Part shown: piece by piece, positions 1 through 11,394 of the stretch
Layout of the letters: every line of letters begins with the position of its first letter
Position numbering within the stretch: the first letter of the stretch is position 1
Source: Tetmemena sp. SeJ-2015
Taxonomy: Eukaryota; Ciliophora; Spirotrichea; Sporadotrichida; Oxytrichidae
DNA length: 64,000 bases
Assembly: GCA_027382625.1 (NCBI GenBank)
Contig: JAJKFJ010021208.1
Location: forward strand, 1 to 64,000
Reading direction: 5' to 3'
The notes under the pieces: generated by a model
What the model was told of the DNA's origin: nothing
Databases searched by the model: none
The model's input: only the letters and a program-made list of their open reading frames with translations
Position numbers and translations under genes: made by a program

Positions 1-115
1 TTTTTTAGACATTTCTATTCTAGCTCAGATTCTTTTGAAAAACAGAAATTAATAAAAAAAATAAGGATTATTAATTTAATTACTTTTTAAATTTATTAAA
101 AGCACATTTGTAGCG

Positions 116-746
116 ATTAGCACATTGGTACATTGGTACAATTAAGGCGTAACATGTTTCAAAATCACACTCTAGTTGTGCTAATGTGCAAGTGTACCAA
201 TCAACTATTTCAAACCGGCTTCTATGTCAGGCGTACAGTCTATTCGTGTAATGTCTCTCCGGCTGTTCTCCATTGGTCTCGGAAGGGGGATAGACAGGGC
301 TACTCCCTGCGGATGTAGTGGTGTTTTTCCTGGCCCAAATGGTAAAGTCACGGGGACAGGGTTCGAACCCCCGGGAGGCTGTAGCGGTGTGTAAGTTTTT
401 TAACCGGCGCTAATAGACTATTAAAAGAAAGAGTAGTTCAAAAAGTAACTGTATGGCATTAGTTAAAAGTGCCTCCCGGGGGGGTTCGAACCCGTGCCCC
501 TGATGACTTTACTGCAATGGCCGAGGAACACACCTACTACATCCGCAGCGGGAGTAGCCATGCTCTATCCTCTCTTCCGAGACCAATGGAGAACAGCCGG
601 AGAGACATTACACGAATAGACTGTACGCCTGAAATAGAAGCCGGTTTGAAATAGTTGATTGGTACACTTGCACATTAGCACAACTAGAGTGTGATTTTGA
701 AACATGTTACCCCTTTAAATTTGTACCAATGTACCAAGTGCTAATG
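116..746. mobile_element. palindromic inverted-repeat element with 270 bp arms
   Basis: The arms, about 116-385 and 468-746, are near-identical reverse complements around a spacer of about 80 bp. The outer ends carry a doubled TTGGTACA-type motif. Each inner arm end carries GGTTCGAAC, which fits a pol III B box, preceded by TGGCC-type sequence resembling an A box, but the two are too close for a complete tRNA. The element lies in what should be an IES of copy A, since A coding sequence resumes near 905. It is GC-richer than its surroundings. A non-autonomous element is likely; its family is unknown. Confidence 0.7.
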
Positions 747-904
747 TCAAAGGAAAATTTAAAAGGTAATTAAAAAAACCTTATTTATTTTTTTTAATTT
801 TTTTTTAAATTTTAAATAAAATTTAAAAAAACTGCCACACATCAGAGCTAGCTGGGATCAACCTTGGAAAGCTTCTTTTTATTTCTCCCTCCCTCAATCT
901 ATTA

Positions 905-1313
905 AATTCCTATCTATAATATCAAAAAGAAAGTCGTTAGTTGATGATTGAAATGTGGTCGGAAATTACTTTTACGAAAAGCAGCTCTTCACAGTGTCTG
1001 TGAAAATTTCATCAGAGCAGATAATTTTATGAATTCTAATAAGCTTAAATTAAGATCTAGACGCTGCAAATATTTTTAAAAAATAATTTAAAATAGTTTT
1101 ACTTTGTAAATTTATGAAATATATTTTTTGACAATATAGCTTGGTAGGGTTAAAATATCAACTTAAAGTGGTAAACAAGGTATGATTTACGAAATAAATT
1201 CATAATACAGCAAGCTTATGTTTATAAGAATATATTACATTTAAGAATTTTGAAAAAAAGCATTCTTACAAGAGAATTAGGAAAATTAGCATTTCAATAT
1301 TGTTGGTGGTCAT
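905..1313 (-). CDS. copy A, 5' end of Cadg-type membrane protein gene (partial)
   Basis: The start codon is at 1311-1313. Exon 1 (1270-1313) encodes a signal-peptide-like start, MTTNNIEMLIFLILL. A phase-2 intron with GTAAG and TTAG ends fills 1036-1269. Exon 2 (about 905-1035) gives IHKIICSDEIFTDTVKSCFS, then QKQFPTTFQSSTNDFLFD, using UAA for Gln twice. The same segment opens copies B, C, D and E. Further coding sequence is not seen: from 905 to the window edge lie AT-rich DNA and the palindrome at 116-746, so the next segment must lie beyond position 1. The 748-900 stretch holds no recognised gene. Confidence 0.72.
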
Positions 1314-1339
1314 CAGGCAACCAATAATTTTTATTAATA

Positions 1340-4300
1340 AATAATAATGAAAAAGGGAATAAATTATAAGGATAAATATAAAAATAATGATTGTTTTAGA
1401 TAATTATGAAACAATATTTATTGGAATATATGTATTAAATTAGAAAATAAAAATCTAGGATAAATGAATTGGCGCACAAATCTATACAAAGAAGTGTGGA
1501 TCGTCCCTCCTTTATTAAAAAAAAATTCTCCGAGTAGCAAACCCTAAAGGAAATCTTGCTTATTAAATCTTGGGTTGGAGCTGAGAAATTAAAAGATAAA
1601 TATGTGTTATTATAATCCCGAAGGACTCGAGAAAGAAGCTATAGCTTTTCTCTTTTTTCAAAGGCAAGCAAAGAAAGAATCTTTCTGACCCTTAGTGCTT
1701 TTTGTTTAAAAAGGATGAGACAAAAGATTACTGTACTAAGCTAAGATTAAAGATTTCACTAATTTTTCTCAAGGAGTTCATTCTAATTATCATGTGATTG
1801 GAATATTAGAGAGTGGCTAAGGAGATTTTGATGTCAAAACAAAACCCTCGCCTTCTGTTTTGTGCTTTTAAATCCATTAGGGATTATTAATTTTCCTTAG
1901 AAAATTTATTATAAAAAAGGGGGGGTAAAAATCTCTTAAATAATAATTTAATAATAAAGATCTTGAATAAAATACTGGATAAACCCCATAACCTATATAC
2001 TTAGATAAATAGTGAATGGGATATTAATGATCATTATATATGATATACACGCTTTCCCAAAAAATTACGGGGAAGAGACTTAATTAAGAAAAAGGCAGAT
2101 CTTTTCCAAAACAAAAAAAGGAAATTTTCAAAAAATCAAAAAATTTACATCCCCTAAAATTAATATCCCAAATATGATAGGGGCCTTTGAGGGAGTGGAT
2201 AAAGAATCACCTAGGTTTTTAGTGTTTTAAATTTTCCCGGGTTGATGGGGGATATAGGGGTTTGAAGTTTCATCAAAGGGTGGCCATATTAAACTAATCA
2301 GAGAACGGGGCCCAAAATTTTAGAGTGATCCAATTTTTTTCAAACTAATGAGAAAAAACTTTAAAAGGAACTATTCTTTAAAAGATTATAAAAGCTCATA
2401 TAGTTTTATTTTGATATAAAAAATTTTTTAAAATTGTTTGCATTTTTTATATTTTTACAGAAAAAGGTTCGTTTTGGGTGGTTTTTTACTTTTTTTCATA
2501 TTTGAAAAATCTTTATCTTTTAAAAAATAATTAATTAGAGAAATTTTTTACTCTATATAAAAATTTTTTGTTTTATTAGGGAAGAAAAAATGTAAAAAAT
2601 GTAAAAAAAATAAAAAAAATATTTTTTCAATAAAAAAATTGATGCCCATAATACTTTTTTTAATACCAAATATTGGGTAAAAATTGATGAAAATTGTACC
2701 TTTATGCGCTCGTTTGGAGGCTTTCCGGCTTGAATTTCTTGTGGGCGCCCGGATCTTTTTCGTTGCCCAATCGCCCCTGTCCGCATATTTTTTCAATTAT
2801 TCAAAAAAAATGGTCGGGGAAAAGGGGAAAATTTTTTCTGGCATTTTTACCATTTTTTTCCCCCTATTTGACCTTTTTTAGCCTTTTCCGAAAAAATCCC
2901 TTTGGGATATGTAAAAAAGGGAATGGGCATATGCTCCTACCCCCGATTGGTGCAATAAAAATTTCAAAAATTTTGCAAAAAAATGCCCAAAATTTTTGGG
3001 GTATTTTTGGTACTTTTTCGAAGAAAATTTTTTTTGGGAAAAAATCTTTTTTTAAAAATTTTATTTTTCGAAAAAATCTTTTTACCCCAGAGAAAAAATC
3101 TTTTATTATAAAAAAATTCTTTATTTTAAACTTTTTAATATCTTTTTTTCTTTATTATGAGTTTTATATAATTGAATCCCAATTAAAAAAAGTAAAAAAT
3201 TGCCCCCGAAAAAAATGAAAAAATTTTCCCCCTTATTGATTTTTTTTTCAAAATAAAAAATTGAAAAAAATGAAAAATGAAAATTTAAAAAAAAAAACTT
3301 TAAATTTAAAACTTTTAAAAATTTTAAGGGTAAATTCGGCATTTTAGGTTTTTATTTTTTGAAAATTTCCCTTGGGCTTATCTCTTAAAAAAGCAGTTTT
3401 TATAAAGAAAAATAATTACATCATTTAGCCGATAGAACCATTTATGGGATATGCTTATGATTGCTTTAGTTCGCTTTCTCAATGAAAAACTTTCTTATTA
3501 AGAAATTTTTTCCCATTTGCCTTTTGATAGATTGGAAAAAGATTAACCTACTCTTATAAATTTAAAATTTAAAAGAATCTTGTTTTTTTTCCCCCAAGGG
3601 ATTACTCAGTTTTAGATTGCAGTTCCTCAAGCATTGATTTTATCGACTCTTCCCCTTCAGTTATTGCTAACAAACCTTTTGACATATATTTGATTGGGTA
3701 AATATCTTGCTAATTGGGTTTTGAAATGCAATCTAATTATCCAGACATGATTGACTTCAATTATAAGAGTCTCATTTTAATTAAGCCTATTATTCTTCGC
3801 TATAATTGATGATCTTCTTGGTTAATTGCTTAATTTAGCAACTGCTCCTATTTATGATATGGTGAGAGCAGGCTAATCTAGAATTCTTTCCGTGTCTAGA
3901 GGAAATCTCTATAGAAAATCCTTTCAGCTCTAAAGGAAATCTTTTAGCTCTTAATAGTCTTCTAATTAGGGAAATTTAAAGACTATATTCCTGAATTATT
4001 TTAGGAGTAAATTAAAAATCTTGGAAAGTTAAACAACTTAAAATGGGAAACAAATTTTCTCGATTGATTAAAAAAGGGAAAATTACAATCAAAGACTCTG
4101 ACTATCATTAAGTAGCTTAGTTCCGATAATTTAATCTTAAAAAAGAGTCCGCTTTTCTTATTAACTGGCTTATTCTTAATTGAAAATTATGTCTTCTATT
4201 ACTATTCTTAATTATTAAGCCTTGTGCAATTAGTCATTCATAAGTATAAATTCCGAGTAAAAATCAACGAGCCCTCAATTTAGGCTTGGATTAAGTTGTT

Positions 4301-6140
4301 TTTTTCATTGAGCAATTAACTTACCTGATTTTTTTTCAGGGGTTAAAAAATTTGGGTTTAAAAAGCCTTTTTTCTTATTTAAAATTTTTTACCTTTAAAC
4401 TTTTAGTAGAAAATTGAAGGATTTATAAATTTGTTGAAAAAAATTTTTTTAAAAACCAAAATAGGAAAAACCTTGGTCTTTCATCAATATAGAGAATGCT
4501 AGCATAAAAGAATTGACCTTTTAAAGTGCTTTTAAAGTCTTTATAGATGATCTTTTGCACTTTAAAATCAAATGAATTAAGCCCTCCGGGGCCCCTTTTT
4601 TTCCAAAAAATTCCCAAAAAACCATATGATCTATGAAAATCCTTAAATTAAAGAATTCGAAATTAATTTTTCAAATTTTAAAGTAATTTAGGGTTATTTC
4701 TAGATGAGATTACTTGAATGGGGGTTAGAATTGGGCATTTTGGGGAGAAAATTTAAGAATTCTTCAAATTTTTTATCAAATTTCCTTGAGGGTTTAACAA
4801 ACCCATTTTGGAATTAAAACAACTTTTTTGAGAGAAATGAATTAGGGGCTGAATCTTTCACAGTCCAAAATTTTTGGATCTAAATGTATGGGAAATTTAT
4901 TCTCCCCAAACAATAAAAAATTTAGGGTTTTTTAAATTTTTTCCTAAAGCTCGGAATCAAAAAGGGAAGGTCCCTTGAATTAAGACTCTTTGGTTCGTCT
5001 TAAAATTTAAATTTTCTAAAATTTTTAAAATTTGGCTAATTAATAGGCCCCGCTTAATTAAAAAATCACCTGTCTTAATTCAAATTTAGCAATGAAAATC
5101 CCCTATTTTGCAATTTTTTCGCCATTTAAAATTTTTGGGTTTGGGTGAGAAAGTAGGACCGTTTTGTTGGTCTTTTAAAAGGCGAAATAAAAAAGATAAA
5201 AAATGGGGGGATTTTTAAGAAATTGGGCATACCATTTACGGTGACTCATTTTTTGGGAAAATTTTTCCCTTTTGGCCCCCATTTTTTAGTCTTAAATTTA
5301 AATTTTTTAAAATCCAATCATTTCCCTTTAAATTTAATTTTAAAAATTGGGAAACCTTTCCTTAACAAAAATCGAAATAAAAGGCAAACAGAGAGCTTCC
5401 TTATGTAATTTAAAATTTTATAATTTTGGAAAAATATTTTTTCCTTTTTTAAAAGCTCCAATTAAGCCAAAACTTTAAGACAAACACCCTGTCTTAAAAA
5501 CCCCCCAAACTGGCCTCATCCCCCATCATTTTTGAAAAATAAAATTCCCAAATCTTTTTTAAAAAATTAAGACTAATATACATGATACTAAAGCTCAAAA
5601 ATTTAAGTGGAGAATACCCAGATTTCATATTTTTGCATTAGTGATGGATTATGGTGGGTTCCCCGGGAAAGGGCCTTTTTTTTAAAATTTTAGAGATCTG
5701 CCTTTTTCCCTTTTAAGCTCTTCTGTAATTTTGGGAAGCGTGTATATCATTATATAAAAGGGGTCATTAATATTTTATTCAAATATTTATCTAAGTATAT
5801 AGGTTTTTGGGGGTTTTCATTTAAAATAAAATTTTTAAAAAAAATTTTTTTTTGTTTTAAGGGAAAAACTTACCCAAAACCTATTTATTTAAAATAAAAA
5901 TCCCGAATAAAAACTATAATTAAACTTAAACATTTTTTTTTCTTTTTAAAAGGGTTTTTTTAGCTTTTATTCCCATTGGAATTAAATAAAGATTTAAGGG
6001 AAAAAAGTCTTTTTTTAAGGGGTTTAAAACCCCAAATTTTTGGAAATCAAGGTTAAACTTTTAAATATTATAAACAACTTAAAACGCAAATTTCAAAAAA
6101 AATTACCTCCATCTCAAAATTTAAATTTTTTCTTAAAAAA
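1340..6140. repeat. AT-rich insertion with degraded inverted repeat
   Basis: This block separates copy A's start codon from a 5' flank that in copies B, C and D lies only 0.35-1 kb upstream of the start. Inverted similarity is clearest between about 1985-2110 and 5690-5805: ACCTATATACTTAGATAAAT and TGATATACACGCTT each recur in reverse complement. The interior is rich in runs of A, T, G and C of 4-9 bases, unlike the rest of the window. No convincing coding sequence was seen. It may be a decayed palindromic element, or partly a sequencing or assembly artefact of a palindrome. Confidence 0.5.
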
Positions 6141-6144
6141 GAAT

Positions 6145-6300
6145 TTAATTAGATTTGTAACTATTCTTCATCGTTTCTGAGTTTCAACTCATCTATTATG
6201 AGATTGATCCTCAAACCCTTTGCCATTATCCTCACTTCAGTTAAAAGAAGCGCATGAAGATCTTACATAGATTGTTTCTTTGTCAACTGTTAATTTAAGG
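6145..6300 (-). promoter_or_regulatory. conserved 5' flank of array copy (A)
   Basis: It contains TTGATCCTCAAACCCTTTGCC-type sequence matching the region near 21735-21765 upstream of copy B. It probably marks the 5' flank (promoter or UTR) of copy A, displaced from its start codon by the 1340-6140 insertion. The function is inferred only from conservation among copies. The 6300-7350 stretch is AT-rich with nothing recognised. Confidence 0.3.
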
Positions 6301-7352
6301 AATTTATTGAAGTTTAAATCTTATTTTTGATTTTATTCAATTTTATTTTTGCAAATAAAATGTTTAAAAAATTTGCATTTCATTTTTTTAAATAAAAATA
6401 AAGTGCAAAATCCTTATTCTTAAATTTTAATCTTTCAGTTTATATCTTTTTTGCGATCTTCGATATTTCAAGAATAGAAAAAAATAGCGAACTATTTGAT
6501 TTAATACAAAAATTTAATAGCATTTTATATTTAAGAAGTGTATTAGAAATGATCATATTTAAAAATACATAATATACTTCCTAAATGATTAAGAATCTTA
6601 GTTTATGTTTCTTTATAATTTAATTAAATTTGTTAATGAAAACACTTTGATAATACTTCTACAATATTTAAATTAAATATCAGACTTTAAGAATTGCAAG
6701 TTTAATAAGTTATTTTAAATTCCCTCGAATATATAAATTAAGTTAATTAAAATAGCAATATTTCAAGTTTAAATTCAGCAAAATAAATAAAGATCGACCA
6801 ATTTTATAAAAATTTCATATTATAGCTCTGCATTAAAAATATTAAATTCGCAATTCTAAGGGATAAAAATAATATTCATGTACAGAATTAATATTTAAAT
6901 ATAAAACATCTTAATTTCATAATAGTTATTTAAGTTCGTAATTAGTGATAATGACTTATCTTGATTAAAAGTTAAAATGATTAAAGATATTAGAGTATGA
7001 AATTAAAAAAATACTTTTCTTAATCACAGTTTGAGACTCAATAGATATTACCTTTCAATTTTTTTGGGTGCATTTTTAACAATAAAAAACATTTAAAAAG
7101 CAATTTAATTTTTCCTGCCTGTTAGTTAGAAGCAAAGTGAAATTTAACAAGAGCATCAATTAAATATATAAGTTATCAATTTATTATTCTCTTTTTTAAT
7201 TATCTTTATTCTAAAACCCAAAAGATTTATTTTTTATAAATAAATAAATCTATCTAAATTAATACAACTTTCTTGAAATTAATTTTTAAAATAGAAAACT
7301 TTAATATTTATAAACTATTAATTCTCAGGATGGGATATCAATTACACTTCCT

Positions 7353-7561
7353 TCATTAGTCTTCATAAGACCATATCTTTTATCTGAACTATTTCTTGTC
7401 AATATTTGCTTTACTTTTGAGGGAGTCTAAGCTCAATTGTTTAGAGAAGTCAAAGTTGTTAATACTGTCTCCTTCATTTAAATCGAAACTCTTACTTTGC
7501 ACTTTCAAATTTATCTGCAAGCTATCTTTATTTTTAAAATCTTTCTCTTCAAAATCTACTT
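7353..7561 (-). CDS. copy B MDS: C-terminal cytoplasmic tail
   Basis: It translates to a highly charged tail with VDFEEKDFKNKDSLQINLKV, then GDSINNFDFSKQL, and ends SYEDQ followed by UGA. The glutamines in KKQFRQK and EDQ are UAG/UAA. The block D-S-(I/F)-NNFDFS is conserved in the four full copies and could be a trafficking or partner-binding motif, although no known family motif is recognised. There is no membrane segment. Confidence 0.75.
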
Positions 7562-8289
7562 TTAAGATTTAATGGTAAATAAAAAATCCTTAATGAAAAA
7601 ATTCAAGCACATAAATAGCATTCAATTATTGAAATGGATTCCCCATGAACTAAATGTAAGTATCACTAGAAATCATCTATAAATACCTTTATGATAGCGA
7701 GAGAATGAGCATTAAAAGTTGAGCGCCATAGTTTCTTCTACACTGATCACACTCTTAGTCTCTTAAATTATCTGGATTGGTAGAGCTTGCAAAATTTACA
7801 TCGCAATAAGAGGCGAAACAGGAAAAAATACTGCAGACGAAGATGGATATAATTAGAATATCCAAAGTGCGAGGCGCGGGCCAAGAATACTCAGAATACT
7901 TAGAATAATTTTTAAATCCTAATAAATTTAGCTTTAAATAAGTGCCTGAAACGTCAGTCATTTTATAGTCTTTGATATACCACTGCTCCTATTGCTTCAT
8001 GTGGATATCATATAAGAGAGTGAGCGCTAACATAGGAAGTGAGATAAAATTTTGGAACTATTACAGTTCTTAATGCTACTAGAGGATTTACGTAATCCAT
8101 GCACTTCATTTTTCCTATTTTCATCACTTATCGGCGGATATCAAAATTTAAAATTTTCAGAGAGAGTGAAAATAGAGAAATTCATAACTAGCTCAAAATC
8201 AAATTTTAAACGATTTTAGGTTTCTGAATTTAGTATAATATAAAAAAATCTACATAAAAAGGTAATATTTTACTAAAGAATTATTGTTA

Positions 8290-9190
8290 CCTTATATATT
8301 CGTATCTGAGGAATTTATGAAAAATGGGTGTCTAATAAAAAAATGAAATTCTATATTAAATAAGTGTGAATTGATTTCTTTGAAACTCTTCTAATGCGTC
8401 CTCATCTTCTTCTTCAGTTTATTTTGCAAATATTCCTTTAATTTTTTTATTTAGTCAAAAAGCAAAACTCCAATGTTTATTACGAGATTTCATAATAGAA
8501 TATATAAATAAAAAGATACAACATAGAAAGACATATCGGCAAGAAATTTAAATAAGAATTTAATTATTTTTAAACCGATTAAAGGATTTTGAAATCAACA
8601 TCAAGATCAAAATTATTTGAAAAGAGTAAAAAAGAGTACACACTGCCATTATCAAAAGCTCATTGAAAAATTGCAGCTTATTCAATTTTGGGTCTTTAAA
8701 AGGCTTAGCATGGACTATGAACAGCAAAAATGAGAAATTTAATTTAATAATTAATTCACTGTAGTTATGGATAAAGTCTAAATTGAGGGTTGATCTCCTA
8801 GCAATATTAAAAATTAATTTAAAATTTAATGCATTATAAAGGCAAGCTAAGAAGTTGCTTTCTAAAGAGATTTATAGGCACATAGAGTAACGAGAGGGTA
8901 TCACATCGGTTTATAAACTTATATATTTATTAAGATTTTTTAATGTAATGCTGCTTATTTATATTTATCTTCACATAGAGTTGAGAACTTTTATTAGTAA
9001 GTGGAGCCCTCAAAAAAATATATGTTAATCAGTCTTTTTTATTTGAAAATCTAATGATCTTAGATGCTTGAGTAGAAAAAATTAATTAATTTAGAAGATA
9101 TGCAGAAAATGGTACAAGAATAATTGAAATTGAAAACACCAAAATGCTCGAACAGATTCCCATGAAATTTTTAATTATGTTTAAACCGCC
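8290..9190 (-). CDS. copy B MDSs: C-terminal transmembrane helices and basic linker
   Basis: Reading N to C on the minus strand: a hydrophobic helix MGICSSILVFSISIILV (about 9110-9175), a short segment near 8960-9010, a segment at 8760-8900, a helix region with FLLFIVHAKPFKDPKLNKL and NELLIMAV (about 8640-8720), SNNFDLDVDFKIL (8570-8630), and a basic coil GVLLFDQIKKLKEYL (about 8430-8480). Copies C, D and E keep MAVSYS-x2-(L/F)-x-F-SNNFD in one frame. B lacks one base there and is shifted. The polar pattern K/N-P-F-x4-L-N-x-L-Q is typical of the C-terminal membrane region of ciliate Cadg proteins, as I recall the family. Confidence 0.6.
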
Positions 9191-9527
9191 ATTTGTCTTT
9201 GAGTCAACCTATATATTAAGAATATGATTGGATTAGAGAAATTAAAAATTGATATGAATAAGTTAAAGCTTTAGGAAATTAATTAAAAACTTCTCAATAT
9301 TAATAACTGCATTGATGTGTGATTGCGTACTTTTGTGGCCAACTCCATCAAGTTTGATTTTGAATTTTTTTAAGCATCTCTTATTTATTTTTCATCCATT
9401 TCTTTTTTTAAACTATTCTTCCGCTAACTTAAGTCCATCTACTTCATAATCATCTTATTAATAATTCCTCTTATTATTTTTACTCTTGCAGCAATTATTG
9501 CTTTTGATTATTGCTACTATATTATCT

Positions 9528-9845
9528 GTTCAACCCCGATTTTTGACTACTGGCTAGGAAGCCAGCTTGCCCAGTAAGTAGCCAGTGTTTTAGTCTTTTT
9601 ACTGAACTTTAGAGAAGAGGCTTCAAATCCATTCATAATTGGCATGTTACAATCCATAAATTTCCCTATAATTGTGGGATTTAATAAAGTAAAATTACCT
9701 GTTTATTCAAATTTTTGTAGCAATACTCGGCCAACAAGGAGCTCTTACAGTACAAAGTTTTAACACAGATGACTAGAGCTTCGTCCTCGTTCGTCTAGGC
9801 TTTACAGAAGTAGACTGAAAATTTTTTGAAAAATCGGGGCTGAAC
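9528..9845. mobile_element. R1 family inverted-terminal-repeat element, copy 1
   Basis: It starts GTTCAACCCCGATTTTT and ends in the reverse complement (AAAAATCGGGGCTGAAC). The interior has GGAGCTCTTACAGTAC and a CGTCCTCGTTCGTCTAGG-type block shared with R1 copies at 14092-14399 and 22223-22536. It lies in a B-specific IES enlargement and has no coding capacity. It is a MITE-like non-autonomous transposon. Confidence 0.72.
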
Positions 9846-10001
9846 GTATAATAATATTATAAATTAGAAAGTTACTAGACTGAAGTCCGCAATTCCAAGC
9901 CAGGTGATCCTGGAACATAGGCTAGGGCTGAGCGTGAAGTCAGTGGCTGATGATAGTTTTCTTTCTAGTTTAGTAACACAAGTGCTCAAACACTTAAAAG
10001 C

Positions 10002-10349
10002 ATGAGAGGAATGCAGGCTGCTACCTTTGGCAACGGAACACCCTGCAAGAGACTCTCCAGACAGATTCAATTAAAGGGCACCAGCATGGGCCGCCGATTG
10101 ACTTCTAATCGGTATGAGGGAAACCACTCAGATCACCACCTCAGTGACTTGGGTTAACGCATTGAGCTTACGGTGGGTTAAGACGTTGAACCTCCTGACT
10201 CCACTGCTTCATAGTCCGAACGTCTGCGGGGAGGGCCGGCACAGTTCTAACGCCAAAAGAATTGTGCCAGAGACACAGTTCGGAGTTTTGGTACTAAATA
10301 GGTGGATCTTCAATCACCCTCCATCGCTTAATTGCGTGTTAGCTAGTGA
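10002..10349 (+). CDS. nested ciliate-code ORF, 115 aa, unknown
   Basis: ATG at 10002 runs to UGA at 10347 with eight UAA/UAG codons read as Gln. The peptide is polar and basic (starts MRGMQAATFGNGTPCKRLSR) and the DNA is clearly GC-richer than its surroundings. It lies antisense inside the 9.2-10.6 kb IES of copy B, a gap that is almost absent in C. No family is recognised. With only UGA as stop, ORFs of about 100 codons are frequent by chance. The GC-rich patch could instead be a non-coding repeat, because a tRNA-Arg-like anticodon arm is visible near 10093-10115. Confidence 0.25.
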
Positions 10350-10639
10350 CCTCACTGTTGAGCCCTATAAGCACAATAATATAAAACCCTATTAAAAAGG
10401 TTTACCTAATTTTCAACTAAAACTGCTACTATATAATTATTGGTAGGAAAATTTTAATAAAGAGGATTTCTAGTGAGAGTCTAGCCATTGACAAAATTTT
10501 TACTCATCTAGCGGTTAACTAACTGGTGATATCTTCAATCATGATCTACTTCTTCATTTATCTAAAATATATCTTACTCCCGATAAAATATTCTAATTCA
10601 TCCCATAATCTGGTTTATCTTTTAAGAAAATTACATTAA

Positions 10640-11090
10640 TAATGTTCAAAAGACCACAGATTAAGAGCTCAAAATAATTTGCCACAATAAATCTGATTAT
10701 TGGATTCCAGAGTACATACTCATAGATTTTGCGGGCATATTTCCTAAAAATTTAGCATGGGTAAATACTTACACATCTTTGATAAACTTTGGCATTTTAA
10801 GAAAAAGTGCCATAATTATAATGAAGACGTTTGTCAAAAGCAAGTAGAACAAAAGACCTAGATTAATGACATTGTAATAAAGTATATTTTCATATCTTAT
10901 TGTTGAGTGAAGTGTAATTCATAAATTCAAAGTAGTCGTTATAAGGTTTATCATTAAAAAGGTCAAAATTGAATAAAGTCTGACTCGCGAGGTCTACCGG
11001 AATCAAATTTAGACTAGCTATGTTGTTTATCAATCCAAAGAAAGATATAGTGTTAGAAGGGAGAAGAATAGAAACCAGAGGCAAATGGGA
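10640..11090 (-). CDS. copy B MDSs: first transmembrane helices
   Basis: Three segments in N to C order. The first, at 10890-11084, gives PLVSILLPSNTISFFGL, then NNIASLNLIPVD, then NDYFEFMNY. The second, at about 10790-10870, gives NVINLGLLFYLLLTNVF followed by IIIMALFLKMP. The third, at about 10640-10745, gives RKIYEYVLWNPIIRFIV, then NYFELLICGLLN. They are hydrophobic helices linked by short loops. The codon for Gln in (A/S)SQT here is CAG, where copy C has UAA. Confidence 0.72.
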
Positions 11091-11204
11091 TATGATAAAT
11101 TTAATTTTAAGGTTTGAGTCTTTAATATTCCATAATTATTTGAAAACTATAATTAGAATGGAAATTGGAAAATTTTATATGAAAATTATATATAAATTTT
11201 TAAT

Positions 11205-11350
11205 GATTTATAGTCCCTCGAACATGCTCCACAGTTATTAAAGACTGTACCCTCTATATTTTAGAAATAATTTTTTAATATTAAATTGGTATACTTACAA
11301 AAAGAAATTGATTGCAAAATTTGTGCTTAAAATTGCAGAAGTGGTCTTCT
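11205..11350 (-). CDS. copy B MDSs: cysteine-containing juxtamembrane segment
   Basis: The segment at about 11205-11260 reads EGTVFNNCGACSRDYKS; C-G-x-C-S is conserved in copy E. A second, short segment lies at about 11290-11350 and corresponds to SAIFSSNFAVNF in E. Together they sit between the extracellular beta-rich part and the membrane helices, probably as a disulfide-stabilised stalk. Confidence 0.55.
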
Positions 11351-11394
11351 TTATATTATTTTATTTTTATTTCTAAAGAATACTAAAAAAAAAA

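Noticed and set aside
300..400. tRNA gene suggested by GGTTCGAAC
   Set aside because: The A-box-like and B-box-like motifs are too close for an anticodon arm, and the sequence is part of a longer palindrome present in both arms.
2548..3342. Overlapping ORFs on both strands rich in Phe/Lys
   Set aside because: They arise from homopolymer runs in the degraded region and have no protein-like pattern.
6001..6045. Telomere-like GGGGTTTAAAACCCC
   Set aside because: A single short palindrome, not a C4A4 repeat tract; it does not indicate a chromosome end or a telomere-bearing element.
8633..8660. Intron with GTGAGT at the MAVSYS site
   Set aside because: In C, D and E the region is open and conserved at the protein level in one frame, so the GTGAGT is coding; the frame change in B is a one-base deletion.
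10090..10120. tRNA-Arg(UCU)-like anticodon arm (ATTGACTTCTAATCGGT)
   Set aside because: No matching acceptor or T arm follows; no GGTTCGA within the right distance. Not annotated as a tRNA gene.
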